A DNA stretch of 64,000 nucleotides from an uncultured Paracoccaceae bacterium. Lineage in GTDB: Bacteria > Pseudomonadota > Alphaproteobacteria > Rhodobacterales > Rhodobacteraceae. A program made the position numbers and the translations under genes. The stretch lies in assembly GCA_958439195.1 (NCBI GenBank), contig OY288157.1, positions 248,001-312,000 of the forward strand. The letters run 5' to 3'. A model generated the notes under the pieces. That model ran no database searches. It saw only the letters and a list, made by a program, of their open reading frames with translations, and was not told where the DNA came from. Below are positions 1 to 8,304 of this stretch, piece by piece; positions within the stretch are counted from its first letter, which is position 1, and every line of letters begins with the position of its first letter.

Positions 1-2165
1 CGCGAAAGCTGCACCAAGGTCGCCTCATCCAACCCGGCAAACAACGGAAAGGTCCGAACGATGTCCATGCGCTGCAACCTCAGGTCCAGCCGGGGCCGTT
101 CCGCCAATCGCGCCCGTTCTGTGTTGATCCGCTGTTGCAGCGCCATCTGCAATTCCGGCCCGATCAGCCCGTCCTGCGTGTATTGGTCATATTCCTGTTC
201 TTCACGCCGCAGCGCCAGCCGCCGGATCAGCCGCCGTTCCACCTCTTCGGCATAGCCGGGAAACTGGATACGCAAACCTTCCAGTTCGCGCCCGCTTTCC
301 TCCATCCGCCAGCGCAGCAATTCGCGCAGCACATTCGCCACCCGCTTGCCGTGAATCCGCAGGATGCGCCGTTCAACAAAGGTGCGCAGCGCACGAAAGG
401 CCTGCAATTCGCCCACCAGAAACTCGAACCGGTCCGCGATCAGGTTCTGCAAACCGGTTTTCACCCGAAACCGGCTATAGGCCCATTCCGCCAATCGCAG
501 CATCCGGCCCCGCCGCAGCGACCGCCGCGCCTGCGCCCGATACCCGGCACGCCCCGCCGTTCGCGTTGCTTCGATCAACCGATCCGCATCAGCCAGCATC
601 CGTTCCGCAATCCGCGCCGAAATCAACCGGTCGCGGAACGCATCCAGCACCAGATCCCGTTCATGCCCCGCAAGTGCCACAAGCCCCAGCGTCACCCGGT
701 CCTTGTCCAGAATGTCCTTCGCCTCATCCGCACGGTCCACCGCTTCATTCAGCCGCTCACCAAAGCGCACCGCCTCTTCCCGGATGATGGCCGGCGTCAG
801 GTCCAACTGCCGCACGGTATCGGCGACGGTTTCCCGCACATCCTGCAAGGCCACCGCCACAACCTGCTCGGACAGCGCCCGATCCAGCGGCGACAGCCGG
901 TCCAGCCCCAGCAAACCGATCAGCATCCGCAACGTCGTGCCCTGCACCAGCAGCGTGAACAGCACGAACCCCGTCGCCACGATACCGACCTGCCGCTTTA
1001 CCTCGAACGGGATGGCGGTATTTTCCGTCACAGCCAACGCCAACGCCAGCGTGACCGCCCCCCGCAATCCGCCCCAAAGAATGGCGATGCGATACGGCCC
1101 CTCCACCCGCGGCGACAGTCGTGCCGCCGTCAGCAGCGGCAACAACCCCCACAGCACAACCGCCCGCGCGACAAAGGCCGCGATGATCACCACCACCACC
1201 AGCCCCAGATCGTGCAGGGTCGCCTGGCTTAATGCGCGAGGCACCACAAGCGCCGCCAGCACAAAGATCAACCCGCCTGCCCAATAGGCCAGCAGGTTCC
1301 AGGCATCGCGCAGCAGCGTCAGGGCAGGGGGGGCCACCCGCCCCGGCGACAGCAGGTTGACCGCCATCCCCGCCGCCACTGCCGACACCACGCCAGACCC
1401 CGCCAAAAGCTGATCCGTCACCAAAAATGTCGCAAAGGGCAGGGCGAAACTCACCGAAAGCTGCGCCAGCGGAAAGGGGTTCATCGCCGCCATCGCCGCC
1501 ACAGCCAGCCGCCCCAGCACCGCCCCGACAACCGCACCAGACGCAATCATCCACGGCAACTCCATCATCACCGCAAAGGGATCCAGCGCCGTATCGCCAA
1601 TCTCCACCGCCGCCAGAAACACCGAAAACAACGCAATCGCCGCCGCGTCGTTCAGCAGGCTTTCCCCTTCGACAATCCGCGCCAACCGCTGCGGCGCGGG
1701 CGTGGCGCGAAAGATGCTGACCACCGCCGAAGGATCGGTGGTCGATACGATGGACCCCAACAGCAGACAGGCCAGCAGGGGCAGGGTGGTAAACGGCGTC
1801 AACGCCAGCCCGATCACCACCGTGGCCACGATCACCGCAATCACCGCAAGCGTCAGAACCGGCACCCAGTCATCCATCAACCGCCGCAGGTTCAACGTCA
1901 GCGAAACCTGGAACAGCAGGATCGGCAGCAGAACATAGATGAACACATCCGACGAAATCGGCAGATTCAGGATGGCCAGCGCCACGGGGTTCAGTGCATC
2001 GGTCACGTCGGTGCGCCAAAACCATGCCGCGCCGCCGCCAATCGCCATCCCCAACGCCGCCAACAACACCGCCGTCGGCAGCCGCAACCGCGCAGCCAGC
2101 GGTTCCGCCAGCGCGATCGCCAGAAAAAGCCCGGTCAGAATGGCAATGATGACGACAAGATCCAT
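1..2165 (-). CDS. Cation/proton antiporter (CPA1 type) with C-terminal cyclic-nucleotide-binding-like domain, 3' end outside window
   Basis: Exchanges Na+ or K+ for protons across the inner membrane (inference from family). About 721 codons are visible. Residues 1 to about 400 are a chain of hydrophobic helices with CPA1 features, including a conserved acidic stretch after SIVSTTDPSAVV and GESLLNDAAA. A long charged cytoplasmic region follows, and the last visible residues (FPLFAGLDEATLVQLSR) look like the opening of a Crp-type cyclic-nucleotide-binding domain. The stop codon lies before position 1. The ATG at 2165 gives a hydrophobic first helix; no clear Shine-Dalgarno is seen, and a perfect 12-bp palindrome sits directly upstream. 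The ion cannot be read from sequence. Confidence 0.85.
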   Translation of the reverse strand, partial: MDLVVIIAILTGLFLAIALAEPLAARLRLPTAVLLAALGMAIGGGAAWFWRTDVTDALNPVALAILNLPISSDVFIYVLLPILLFQVSLTLNLRRLMDDWVPVLTLAVIAVIVATVVIGLALTPFTTLPLLACLLLGSIVSTTDPSAVVSIFRATPAPQRLARIVEGESLLNDAAAIALFSVFLAAVEIGDTALDPFAVMMELPWMIASGAVVGAVLGRLAVAAMAAMNPFPLAQLSVSFALPFATFLVTDQLLAGSGVVSAVAAGMAVNLLSPGRVAPPALTLLRDAWNLLAYWAGGLIFVLAALVVPRALSQATLHDLGLVVVVIIAAFVARAVVLWGLLPLLTAARLSPRVEGPYRIAILWGGLRGAVTLALALAVTENTAIPFEVKRQVGIVATGFVLFTLLVQGTTLRMLIGLLGLDRLSPLDRALSEQVVAVALQDVRETVADTVRQLDLTPAIIREEAVRFGERLNEAVDRADEAKDILDKDRVTLGLVALAGHERDLVLDAFRDRLISARIAERMLADADRLIEATRTAGRAGYRAQARRSLRRGRMLRLAEWAYSRFRVKTGLQNLIADRFEFLVGELQAFRALRTFVERRILRIHGKRVANVLRELLRWRMEESGRELEGLRIQFPGYAEEVERRLIRRLALRREEQEYDQYTQDGLIGPELQMALQQRINTERARLAERPRLDLRLQRMDIVRTFPLFAGLDEATLVQLS

Positions 2166-2167
2166 AG

Positions 2168-2179
2168 GTTACATGTAAC
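2168..2179. promoter_or_regulatory. 12-bp perfect palindrome at antiporter start
   Basis: GTTACATGTAAC ends 2 bases before the antiporter start codon, where a ribosome binding site would be expected. It could be an operator or part of a leaderless or structured start; no function is shown by sequence alone. Confidence 0.35.
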
Positions 2180-2198
2180 GAAGATCAGGCCGTATAAA

Positions 2199-2229
2199 AG
2201 CAAAGACCGGTCACATTCCGTGACCGGCC
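2199..2229 (-). terminator. Rho-independent terminator of gap (first copy)
   Basis: On the minus strand CCGGTCAC, a 5-base loop and GTGACCGG form a perfect 8-bp stem (2207-2227) followed by a T-rich stretch (TCTTTGCTTTT). It lies 28 bases beyond the GAPDH stop codon. Confidence 0.8.
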
Positions 2230-2255
2230 TGAAACATGCACCGACCCCGATCTAA

Positions 2256-3257
2256 TCAGATAAGTTTGCCCATTGCGACGGCAGTATCCGCCATCCGGTT
2301 GGAAAAGCCCCATTCATTGTCATACCAAGTCAGGATCGAACAGAACGTCCCGTCCATCACCTTGGTCTGATCCATGTGAAAGATGCTGGAATGCGGATCG
2401 TGGTTGAAATCGGCCGACACATTCTTGAACATCGTATAGCCAAGGATGCCCTTCATTGGCCCATCCGCCGCCGCCTTGATCGCAGCGTTGATCTCTTCCA
2501 CGCTGGTCGCGCGCTTGGCCAGGAACTTCAGGTCCACCACCGATACGTTCGGCGTCGGCACCCGGATGGCAAAACCGTCCATCTTGCCCTTCAACTCCGG
2601 CAGCACCAGTCCCACCGCCTTGGCCGCACCCGTGCTGGTGGGGATCATCGACAGCGCCGCCGCCCGCCCGCGATACAGATCCTTGTGCATCGTATCCAGC
2701 GTCGGCTGATCGCCGGTATAGGAATGGATGGTGGTCATCATCCCCTTTTCGATCCCGATCACGTCATGCAATACCTTCGCCACCGGCGACAGGCAGTTGG
2801 TCGTGCAGGATGCGTTCGAAACGACCAGATCATCCTTTGTCAGCGTGTCATGGTTCACGCCATAAACGATGGTCTTGTCCGCCCCATCACCCGGCGCGCT
2901 GATCAGCACGCGCTTGGCCCCGTTTTCCAGATGCGGCAGGCACTTTTCCTTGCTGGTGAAGATGCCGGTGCATTCCATCACGATATCAACATGCCCCCAG
3001 GGCAGGTCTGCCGGGTTCTTGATCGCCGTCACCGTCATCCGCCCACGGCCCGCGTCGATCCAGTCCTCACCGGTCGTCACCACGCCGGGAAACCGACCAT
3101 GCACCGAATCGAACCGCAACAGATGTGCGTTCGTTTCAACCGGTCCCAGGTCGTTGATCGCCACGACCTCAATATCCGTGCGGCCGGATTCAATGATCCC
3201 CCGCAGCACGTTGCGCCCGATACGGCCAAATCCGTTGATGGCAACTTTGACGGTCAT
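2256..3257 (-). CDS. gap: Type I glyceraldehyde-3-phosphate dehydrogenase
   Basis: Glycolytic and gluconeogenic cytosolic enzyme that oxidises glyceraldehyde-3-phosphate with phosphate and NAD(P)+. The 333 residues match the usual family length. Visible: the N-terminal Rossmann motif NGFGRIGR, an Asp at residue 36 (AINDLG) as in NAD-binding forms, the catalytic cysteine motif ASCTTNC, and HSYTGDQ. The start at 3257 is preceded by GGAGGAAATTCC, a strong ribosome binding site. It shares its neighbourhood with a second gap copy and tkt, and a LacI-type palindrome sits 45 bases upstream of the start. Confidence 0.97.
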   Translation of the reverse strand: MTVKVAINGFGRIGRNVLRGIIESGRTDIEVVAINDLGPVETNAHLLRFDSVHGRFPGVVTTGEDWIDAGRGRMTVTAIKNPADLPWGHVDIVMECTGIFTSKEKCLPHLENGAKRVLISAPGDGADKTIVYGVNHDTLTKDDLVVSNASCTTNCLSPVAKVLHDVIGIEKGMMTTIHSYTGDQPTLDTMHKDLYRGRAAALSMIPTSTGAAKAVGLVLPELKGKMDGFAIRVPTPNVSVVDLKFLAKRATSVEEINAAIKAAADGPMKGILGYTMFKNVSADFNHDPHSSIFHMDQTKVMDGTFCSILTWYDNEWGFSNRMADTAVAMGKLI

Positions 3258-3301
3258 GGAATTTCCTCCGACGGTGGGTAATGCGGCGAATCCGCCGCGT
3301 T

Positions 3302-3315
3302 TGATAGCGCTAACA
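3302..3315. promoter_or_regulatory. LacI-family-type palindromic operator upstream of gap
   Basis: TGATAGCGCTAACA is a near-perfect palindrome with the central CG typical of LacI-family operators. It resembles, from memory, the site of CceR, the carbon-metabolism regulator of Rhodobacter. The assignment to CceR is inference; similar sites lie upstream of the second gap gene. Confidence 0.5.
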
Positions 3316-3354
3316 TCCGCAGAACAGCCAACAAATCAACCCAACTCTCGCGGG

Positions 3355-3498
3355 TCAGCGCCAGAATGCCAAGAATTCGATAAAGACGAAGAACTTTCTC
3401 ATCAGAAAAAGCAAAGCCGCGCCGCCATTGGCAAGAACATCAAGGGCAATCGCCCCCAGCAACACCACCCCAAGAACAAGCGCGATACGGTCAGTCAC
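3355..3498 (-). CDS. 47-residue single-pass membrane peptide between the two gap genes
   Basis: A GTG-started frame on the minus strand encoding 47 residues: a short polar start (VTDRIA), one long hydrophobic helix (residues about 6 to 20), a Gly-rich turn, and a second amphipathic/hydrophobic stretch ending LAFWR. It begins 12 bases downstream of the second gap gene's stop and precedes the first gap gene, so it is probably co-transcribed with both. I recall short proteins of this shape beside gap in other Rhodobacterales, but know no function. Small size keeps confidence moderate. Confidence 0.6.
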   Translation of the reverse strand: MTDRIALVLGVVLLGAIALDVLANGGAALLFLMRKFFVFIEFLAFWR

Positions 3499-3510
3499 GA
3501 CCCCTCCGAT

Positions 3511-4515
3511 CTAGTGGAGGAGCCGCCCCATCACCCCGGCCACGTCGGCCATCCGGCAAGAGAAGCCCCACTCGTTGTCATACCAAGCCAGCACCCGCAC
3601 CGTGCGGCCACCGACAACCTTCGTCTGATCCGGCGCAAAGATAGACGAATGCGGCGTGTGGTTAAAGTCGATCGAAACCTTGGGTTCCGGGTCATAGGCC
3701 AGCACCATCCCCATATACCCTGCCGCCGCCTCGCGCACGATTTCGTTCACATCGGCCACCGTCACCGATTTTCCCGCCACAAAGGTCAGGTCGACCGCGC
3801 TTACATTCGGCGTCGGCACTCGGATCGCCGTCCCGTCCAGCTTGCCTGCCAGTTCCGGCAGCACCTCACCCAAAGCCTTGGCCGCGCCCGTGCTGGTGGG
3901 GATCATCGCCATCGCCGCCGCCCGCGCGCGGTAAAGATCGGTATGGCGGCGGTCCAGCGTCGGCTGGTCACCGGTATAGGAATGGATCGTCGTCATGATG
4001 CCGCTTTCGATCCCGATGGCATCGTTCAACACCTTGGCCAGCGGCGCCAGACAGTTGGTCGTGCAAGACCCGTTCGACACGACCAGATGGTCATTGGTCA
4101 ATTGCCGATGGTTCACGCCGTAAACCACCGTCTTGTCCGCCCGCTTGGCCGGGGCCGACACCAGCACCCGCCGCGCCCCACGCCCCAGATGGACGCTCGC
4201 CTTGTCACGGTCATTGAAATTCCCGGTGCATTCCAGCACCACATCGACACCCTCCCAATCAAGGGTAGTAGGATCATAGCTCGACATCACCCGGATCGGC
4301 CCACGCCCCAGATCCAGCATCCCGCCCGTCACTTTCACGGTGCCAGGAAACCGCCCATGAACCGAATCGTATTTCAACAGATGCGCGTTGGTTTCCACCG
4401 GCCCCGTGGCGTTGATCGCCACCACTTGCACATCATTGCGGTTGCTTTCCGCGATATGCGCCAGCGTGCAGCGCCCGATCCGGCCAAAGCCATTGATGCC
4501 GATGGTGATGGTCAT
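3511..4515 (-). CDS. gap: Second type I glyceraldehyde-3-phosphate dehydrogenase, possibly NADP-preferring
   Basis: 334 residues; NGFGRIGR at the N-terminus, catalytic GSCTTNC, and HSYTGDQ are all present, so it should be active. It differs from the first copy at the coenzyme site: residue 36 is Ala (AINATG) in place of Asp, and the loop after GDQPTLD reads RRHTD rather than TMHKD. In Bacillus-type GapB, loss of this Asp goes with NADP use, so an NADP-linked or gluconeogenic role is a reasonable inference. The start at 4515 (MTITIGINGFG) is chosen because the 25 upstream in-frame residues have no family similarity. The two copies are diverged, so the duplication is not recent. Confidence 0.93.
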   Translation of the reverse strand: MTITIGINGFGRIGRCTLAHIAESNRNDVQVVAINATGPVETNAHLLKYDSVHGRFPGTVKVTGGMLDLGRGPIRVMSSYDPTTLDWEGVDVVLECTGNFNDRDKASVHLGRGARRVLVSAPAKRADKTVVYGVNHRQLTNDHLVVSNGSCTTNCLAPLAKVLNDAIGIESGIMTTIHSYTGDQPTLDRRHTDLYRARAAAMAMIPTSTGAAKALGEVLPELAGKLDGTAIRVPTPNVSAVDLTFVAGKSVTVADVNEIVREAAAGYMGMVLAYDPEPKVSIDFNHTPHSSIFAPDQTKVVGGRTVRVLAWYDNEWGFSCRMADVAGVMGRLLH

Positions 4516-4609
4516 TCGCGCCGCTCCATGCCGTTGCATACCGTGGGATGCCACACACATACCCAAGGCTCCACCCTGGGAAAAGTCCAAAACCGACGGA
4601 AAATCAATA

Positions 4610-4642
4610 TGTTACCGCAAACATCGCCGTTTTGCGCTAACA
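4610..4642. promoter_or_regulatory. Two LacI-type half-palindromic operators upstream of second gap
   Basis: TGTTACCGCAAACA (4610-4623) and GTTTTGCGCTAACA (4629-4642) both have the central CG and the outer CTAACA or TGTTA arms seen at 3302-3315. They lie in the divergent promoter region between gap (starts 4515, minus) and the DUF808 gene (starts 4706, plus), so either could be the target. Confidence 0.45.
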
Positions 4643-4705
4643 TGCCGAAGCCTTTGCCAATTCGCCGCAGCCGGGCTACCAAAGGGCAAGATAAAAAGGA
4701 ATTTC

Positions 4706-5680
4706 ATGATGAGTGGATTGCTCGCCCTGCTGGATGACGTGGCTGCCATCGCCAAGGTCGCCGCCGCCTCTGTTGATGACATCGCCGCCGCCGCCACCAA
4801 GGCCGGGGTCAAGGCGGCGGGTGTGGTGATCGACGACGCCGCTGTCACCCCCAAATACGTCCACGGGTTCAAGGCGGACCGCGAACTTCCCATCATCTGG
4901 CGCATCGCGGTGGGGTCCATCCGCAACAAGCTGGTCATCCTTCTGCCCGCGCTGCTGGCACTCGATCACTTCCTGCCGCAGGCCATCACGCCCCTTTTGA
5001 TGCTGGGCGGGGCTTATCTCTGCTTTGAAGGCGCGGAAAAAGTTGTTCACGCCCTTGCCCCCCATGCCGACCACGCGGTCGAGGCCGATTTCGACACAAA
5101 GGATCCCACCCGCCTGGAGGAGGAAAAGGTCGCCGGTGCCATCAAGACCGATTTCATCCTGTCGGCCGAAATCATGACCATCGCGCTGGCCACCATCGAA
5201 AGCCCCAGCTTCTGGATGCAGGCCATCACGCTGGCCGTTGTGGGCCTGCTGATCACCGTTGTTGTCTATGGGGCCGTTGCCCTGATCGTGAAGATGGATG
5301 ATGTCGGCCTGCACATGGCCGCCACGGGCCGCACCGGGGCAGGGCGGGCGTTTGGCCGCGGGCTGGTCAAGGGGATGCCGAAACTCATGGCCTTCCTCTC
5401 CACCGTCGGCACCGCTGCGATGCTGTGGGTTGGTGGCAATATCGTTGTCCACGGGCTAGAGGTGACGCATCTCTGGGCCTGGCCTTATGAAACCATCCAC
5501 CACGCCGCCGACCTTGCCGCGGCCGCCATCGGCACGGCGCAAGGTCTGGTTTCCTGGGCCGTCACCGCCTTTTTCGACGGCATCTTCGGCCTGATCCTCG
5601 GTGTCCTGCTGATCCCGGTAGCGACCCGGATCATTGGCCCCCTCATCGCCGCGATCCGCCCAACCAAGGCCAAGGCATGA
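4706..5680 (+). CDS. DUF808 family inner-membrane protein
   Basis: 324 residues matching the DUF808 (YedI-like) family: N-terminal Ala-rich cytoplasmic helix with LLALLDDVAAIAK, then several membrane segments (for example around KLVILLPALLALDHFLP and the QAITLAVVGLLITVVVYG region), and the family pattern GGAYLCFEGAEKV. Function of the family is unknown. AAGGA at 4696-4700 precedes two consecutive ATGs (4706 and 4709); either is possible. The stop codon overlaps the start of the DoxX gene (ATGA), indicating translational coupling. Confidence 0.88.
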   Translation: MMSGLLALLDDVAAIAKVAAASVDDIAAAATKAGVKAAGVVIDDAAVTPKYVHGFKADRELPIIWRIAVGSIRNKLVILLPALLALDHFLPQAITPLLMLGGAYLCFEGAEKVVHALAPHADHAVEADFDTKDPTRLEEEKVAGAIKTDFILSAEIMTIALATIESPSFWMQAITLAVVGLLITVVVYGAVALIVKMDDVGLHMAATGRTGAGRAFGRGLVKGMPKLMAFLSTVGTAAMLWVGGNIVVHGLEVTHLWAWPYETIHHAADLAAAAIGTAQGLVSWAVTAFFDGIFGLILGVLLIPVATRIIGPLIAAIRPTKAKA

Positions 5681-6051
5681 CCCACCCCGCGGGCGATCTG
5701 GCAACGCTGGCCGGTCGCATCCTGATTGCGGCGCTGTTCCTTGCCGGGGCGGCACAAAAGGCCAGCAACCCGCTGGCGGTGGAAACCCTGCTCGCCACAC
5801 AGGGCTGGCCGGACTGGCTGGTCTGGCCCGCGCTGGCCTTCAACCTCTGCGCCGGCGTGGCCCTGATCCTAGGCTGGCAGGTCCGCCCGCTTGCCCTGTG
5901 TCTCGCCGCCTATTGCGGGGTGACAAGCCTGTTTCACTACATCCCCACCGACCCGTGGCAGATGTCGATCTTCGTTAAAAACTGGGCCATTGCAGGCGGT
6001 TGCCTGATCCTGTTCGCGCAAGGCGCAGGACGTTACGCCCTGCGCCCCTGA
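5677..6051 (+). CDS. DoxX family membrane protein
   Basis: 124 residues with four predicted membrane helices: an N-terminal one containing GRILIAALFLAGAAQK, then VWPALAFNLCAGVALILGW, a third around LCLAAYCGVTSLFHYI, and a last IAGGCLILFAQGAGRY. This is the DoxX/DUF4142-independent small quinone-linked membrane family; its members are poorly characterised. It overlaps the preceding DUF808 gene by 4 bases and ends 4 bases before the convergent tkt stop. Confidence 0.85.
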   Translation: MTHPAGDLATLAGRILIAALFLAGAAQKASNPLAVETLLATQGWPDWLVWPALAFNLCAGVALILGWQVRPLALCLAAYCGVTSLFHYIPTDPWQMSIFVKNWAIAGGCLILFAQGAGRYALRP

Positions 6052-6055
6052 CGCG

Positions 6056-8071
6056 TCACAGCAGCGATTTCACCATCGCCACGGTATGCTCGGCCGTGAT
6101 GCCAAACTCTTTGTACAGCCGCTCCATCGGGGCAGAGGCGCCAAAGGACGACATGCCGATGAACCCGGCCTTCGCCTCTTTCCCGCGCTCGCCCAGCAAC
6201 CACCGGTCCCAGCCCATCCGAACGCCCGCCTCAATCGCCACCCGTACCGGCCCACCGGGCAGCACGCGCTTGCGGTACGCCTCATCCTGCTGCGCGAACA
6301 ACTCCATCGACGGCACAGAAACCACCCGCGTGCCGATCCCTTCGGCCTCCAGCGCCTCGCGCGCCTTCAGGGCAATCTCCACCTCGGACCCGGTCGCCAT
6401 CAGGATCACCTGCCGCTTACCCGTCGCCTCGGCCAGCACATAAGCCCCCTTCGCCACAAGGTTCTGCGTCGTATGCGTCTTGCGCACCGCAGGCAGGTTC
6501 TGCCGCGACAACGCCAGAACGGTCGGCGTCGCCTTCTGCGTCAGCGCCACTTCCCAGGCTTCCGCCGTTTCCACCATATCCGCAGGCCGGATCACCAACG
6601 TATTGGGCGTCGACCGGCTGATCGCCAGATGTTCCACCGGCTGATGCGTCGGCCCATCCTCGCCCAGCCCGATGCTGTCATGCGTCATGACATAAACCAC
6701 CGGCACACCCATCAGCGCCGACAGCCGCATCGAAGGCCGCGCGTAATCGGTGAAACACATAAAGGTGCCGCCATAGGGCCGCACCCCGCCATGCAGCGCC
6801 ATGCCGTTCATCGCGGCCGCCATGCCATGTTCGCGGATGCCGTAATACACGTAACGCCCCTTGCGGTCTTCGGGGGTGAAAACGCCCATATCGGCGGTCT
6901 TGGTGTTGTTCGACCCGGTCAGGTCCGCCGATCCCCCGATGGTTTCCGTCATCACCGGGTTCACCGCCGCCAGCACCTTTTCCGATGCCGCCCGCGTCGC
7001 CAGCTTCGGCGCATCTTCCACGGCCTGCTTCTTCAGCGCCCGGATCACCGATCCCAGCTTTGCCGGGGCTTCACCGGCAAAGATGCGCGCAAACTCCGCC
7101 TGTTTCGCGGCTGACAGGGCCGCCAACCGCGCCGCCCATTCCGCATGGGCCACAGCCCCGCGCTTGCCCTTGGCCTCCCAGGCGGCCTTCACATCGCCCG
7201 GAATTTCAAACGGCGCATAATCCCAGCCATAGGCCTCTTTCGCGGCCTTCATCTGCGCCGCATCCGTCAGCGCGCCGTGGCCCTTGGATGTGTCCTGCGC
7301 CGCATGGCCCAGCGCGATATGCGTCTTGCAGGCAATCATCGTGGGCTTGTCGGATGCCTTGGCCACCGCGATGGCGCGATCAATATCCTCAGGGTCATGC
7401 CCGTCACACGACAGGACGTTCCAGCCCGACGCCGCAAACCGCGCCTTCTGATCCGTCACATCGGCAATCGAAACCTTGCCGTCGATGGTAATGCCATTGT
7501 CATCCCACAGCACGATCAACCGCGACAACGCCTGCTTGCCCGCCAGCGCAATCGCCTCCTGGCTGACGCCTTCCATCAAACAGCCGTCGCCCGCGATCAC
7601 ATAGGTGTGGTGATCCACGATCTTCGATCCCCAACGCGCACGCAGGTTTTCCTCGGCCATCGCAAAGCCCACGGCATTGGCGATCCCTTGCCCCAGCGGC
7701 CCGGTGGTCGTCTCCACCCCTTCGACATGGCCGAATTCCGGGTGGCCTGCGGTGATGGCACCCCACTGACGGAAATTCTTGATCTGCTCCAGCGTCATGT
7801 CGGCATAGCCGGTCAGATGCAGCAGCGCATAGATCAGCATCGACCCATGCCCGGCCGACAGGATGAACCGGTCCCGATTGGGCCAACGCGGCGCGGCAGG
7901 ATCGAAACTCAGGTGCTTTTCAAACAGCACCGTCGCCACATCCGCCATCCCCATCGGCATCCCCGAATGGCCCGAATTCGCCGCAGCCACCGCATCCAGC
8001 GTCAAGGTGCGGATGGCGCAGGCGCGTTTCCAATGATCCGGGTGGCGGGCGCGGAGTGTTTGAATATCCAA
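6056..8071 (-). CDS. tkt: Transketolase
   Basis: Thiamine-diphosphate enzyme of the pentose phosphate and Calvin pathways. The 671 residues match the family. Visible: the N-terminal AANSGHSGMPMG signature, the ThDP-binding GDGCLMEG motif, and the central EDGPTHQP block with the GIREHGM region that activates the cofactor. The start is a TTG at 8071 (MDIQTLRARHPDHWKRA is the usual N-terminus), with AGGA about 8 bases upstream. Together with two gap genes and rpe elsewhere in the window this is sugar-phosphate metabolism. Confidence 0.97.
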   Translation of the reverse strand: MDIQTLRARHPDHWKRACAIRTLTLDAVAAANSGHSGMPMGMADVATVLFEKHLSFDPAAPRWPNRDRFILSAGHGSMLIYALLHLTGYADMTLEQIKNFRQWGAITAGHPEFGHVEGVETTTGPLGQGIANAVGFAMAEENLRARWGSKIVDHHTYVIAGDGCLMEGVSQEAIALAGKQALSRLIVLWDDNGITIDGKVSIADVTDQKARFAASGWNVLSCDGHDPEDIDRAIAVAKASDKPTMIACKTHIALGHAAQDTSKGHGALTDAAQMKAAKEAYGWDYAPFEIPGDVKAAWEAKGKRGAVAHAEWAARLAALSAAKQAEFARIFAGEAPAKLGSVIRALKKQAVEDAPKLATRAASEKVLAAVNPVMTETIGGSADLTGSNNTKTADMGVFTPEDRKGRYVYYGIREHGMAAAMNGMALHGGVRPYGGTFMCFTDYARPSMRLSALMGVPVVYVMTHDSIGLGEDGPTHQPVEHLAISRSTPNTLVIRPADMVETAEAWEVALTQKATPTVLALSRQNLPAVRKTHTTQNLVAKGAYVLAEATGKRQVILMATGSEVEIALKAREALEAEGIGTRVVSVPSMELFAQQDEAYRKRVLPGGPVRVAIEAGVRMGWDRWLLGERGKEAKAGFIGMSSFGASAPMERLYKEFGITAEHTVAMVKSLL

Positions 8072-8304
8072 TTCCGTGGTCCTGTCTGAACAAAGGGTCC
8101 ATTGATCACAGCAGGCTGTGCGCGCCCGCTCTAAGCAGTCCGTCCGGCAAGATCAAGCAATCCGCGCAACCCCTTGGGTGCAAAGGGGTGAGAAGCGCCA
8201 TATTCTTGCGCTACACTGCGTGACAGGCCTTGGTGTCATGATTCGGTCGCAGAACCTGGCACCTGAACGAAAAGAAACGAACGCCACGACAGAAAGGCAA
8301 TTCT
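8072..8304. other. Divergent promoter region between tkt and the zapA operon
   Basis: 233 bases without a gene. It must hold promoters for tkt (minus) and the coiled-coil/zapA unit (plus). AAAGG about 9 bases before 8305 is the only signal I can point to; no palindromic operator stands out. Confidence 0.5.

Noticed and set aside
757..1554. Gly/Ala-rich minus-strand frame inside the antiporter
   Set aside because: Same strand but another frame; composition is typical of a shifted GC-rich gene and it lacks its own ribosome binding site.
2869..4737. Long plus-strand open frame across both GAPDH genes
   Set aside because: It is antisense to two clearly conserved genes; long antisense frames are common in GC-rich DNA. 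The translated text is rich in His/Arg/Pro without any family pattern.
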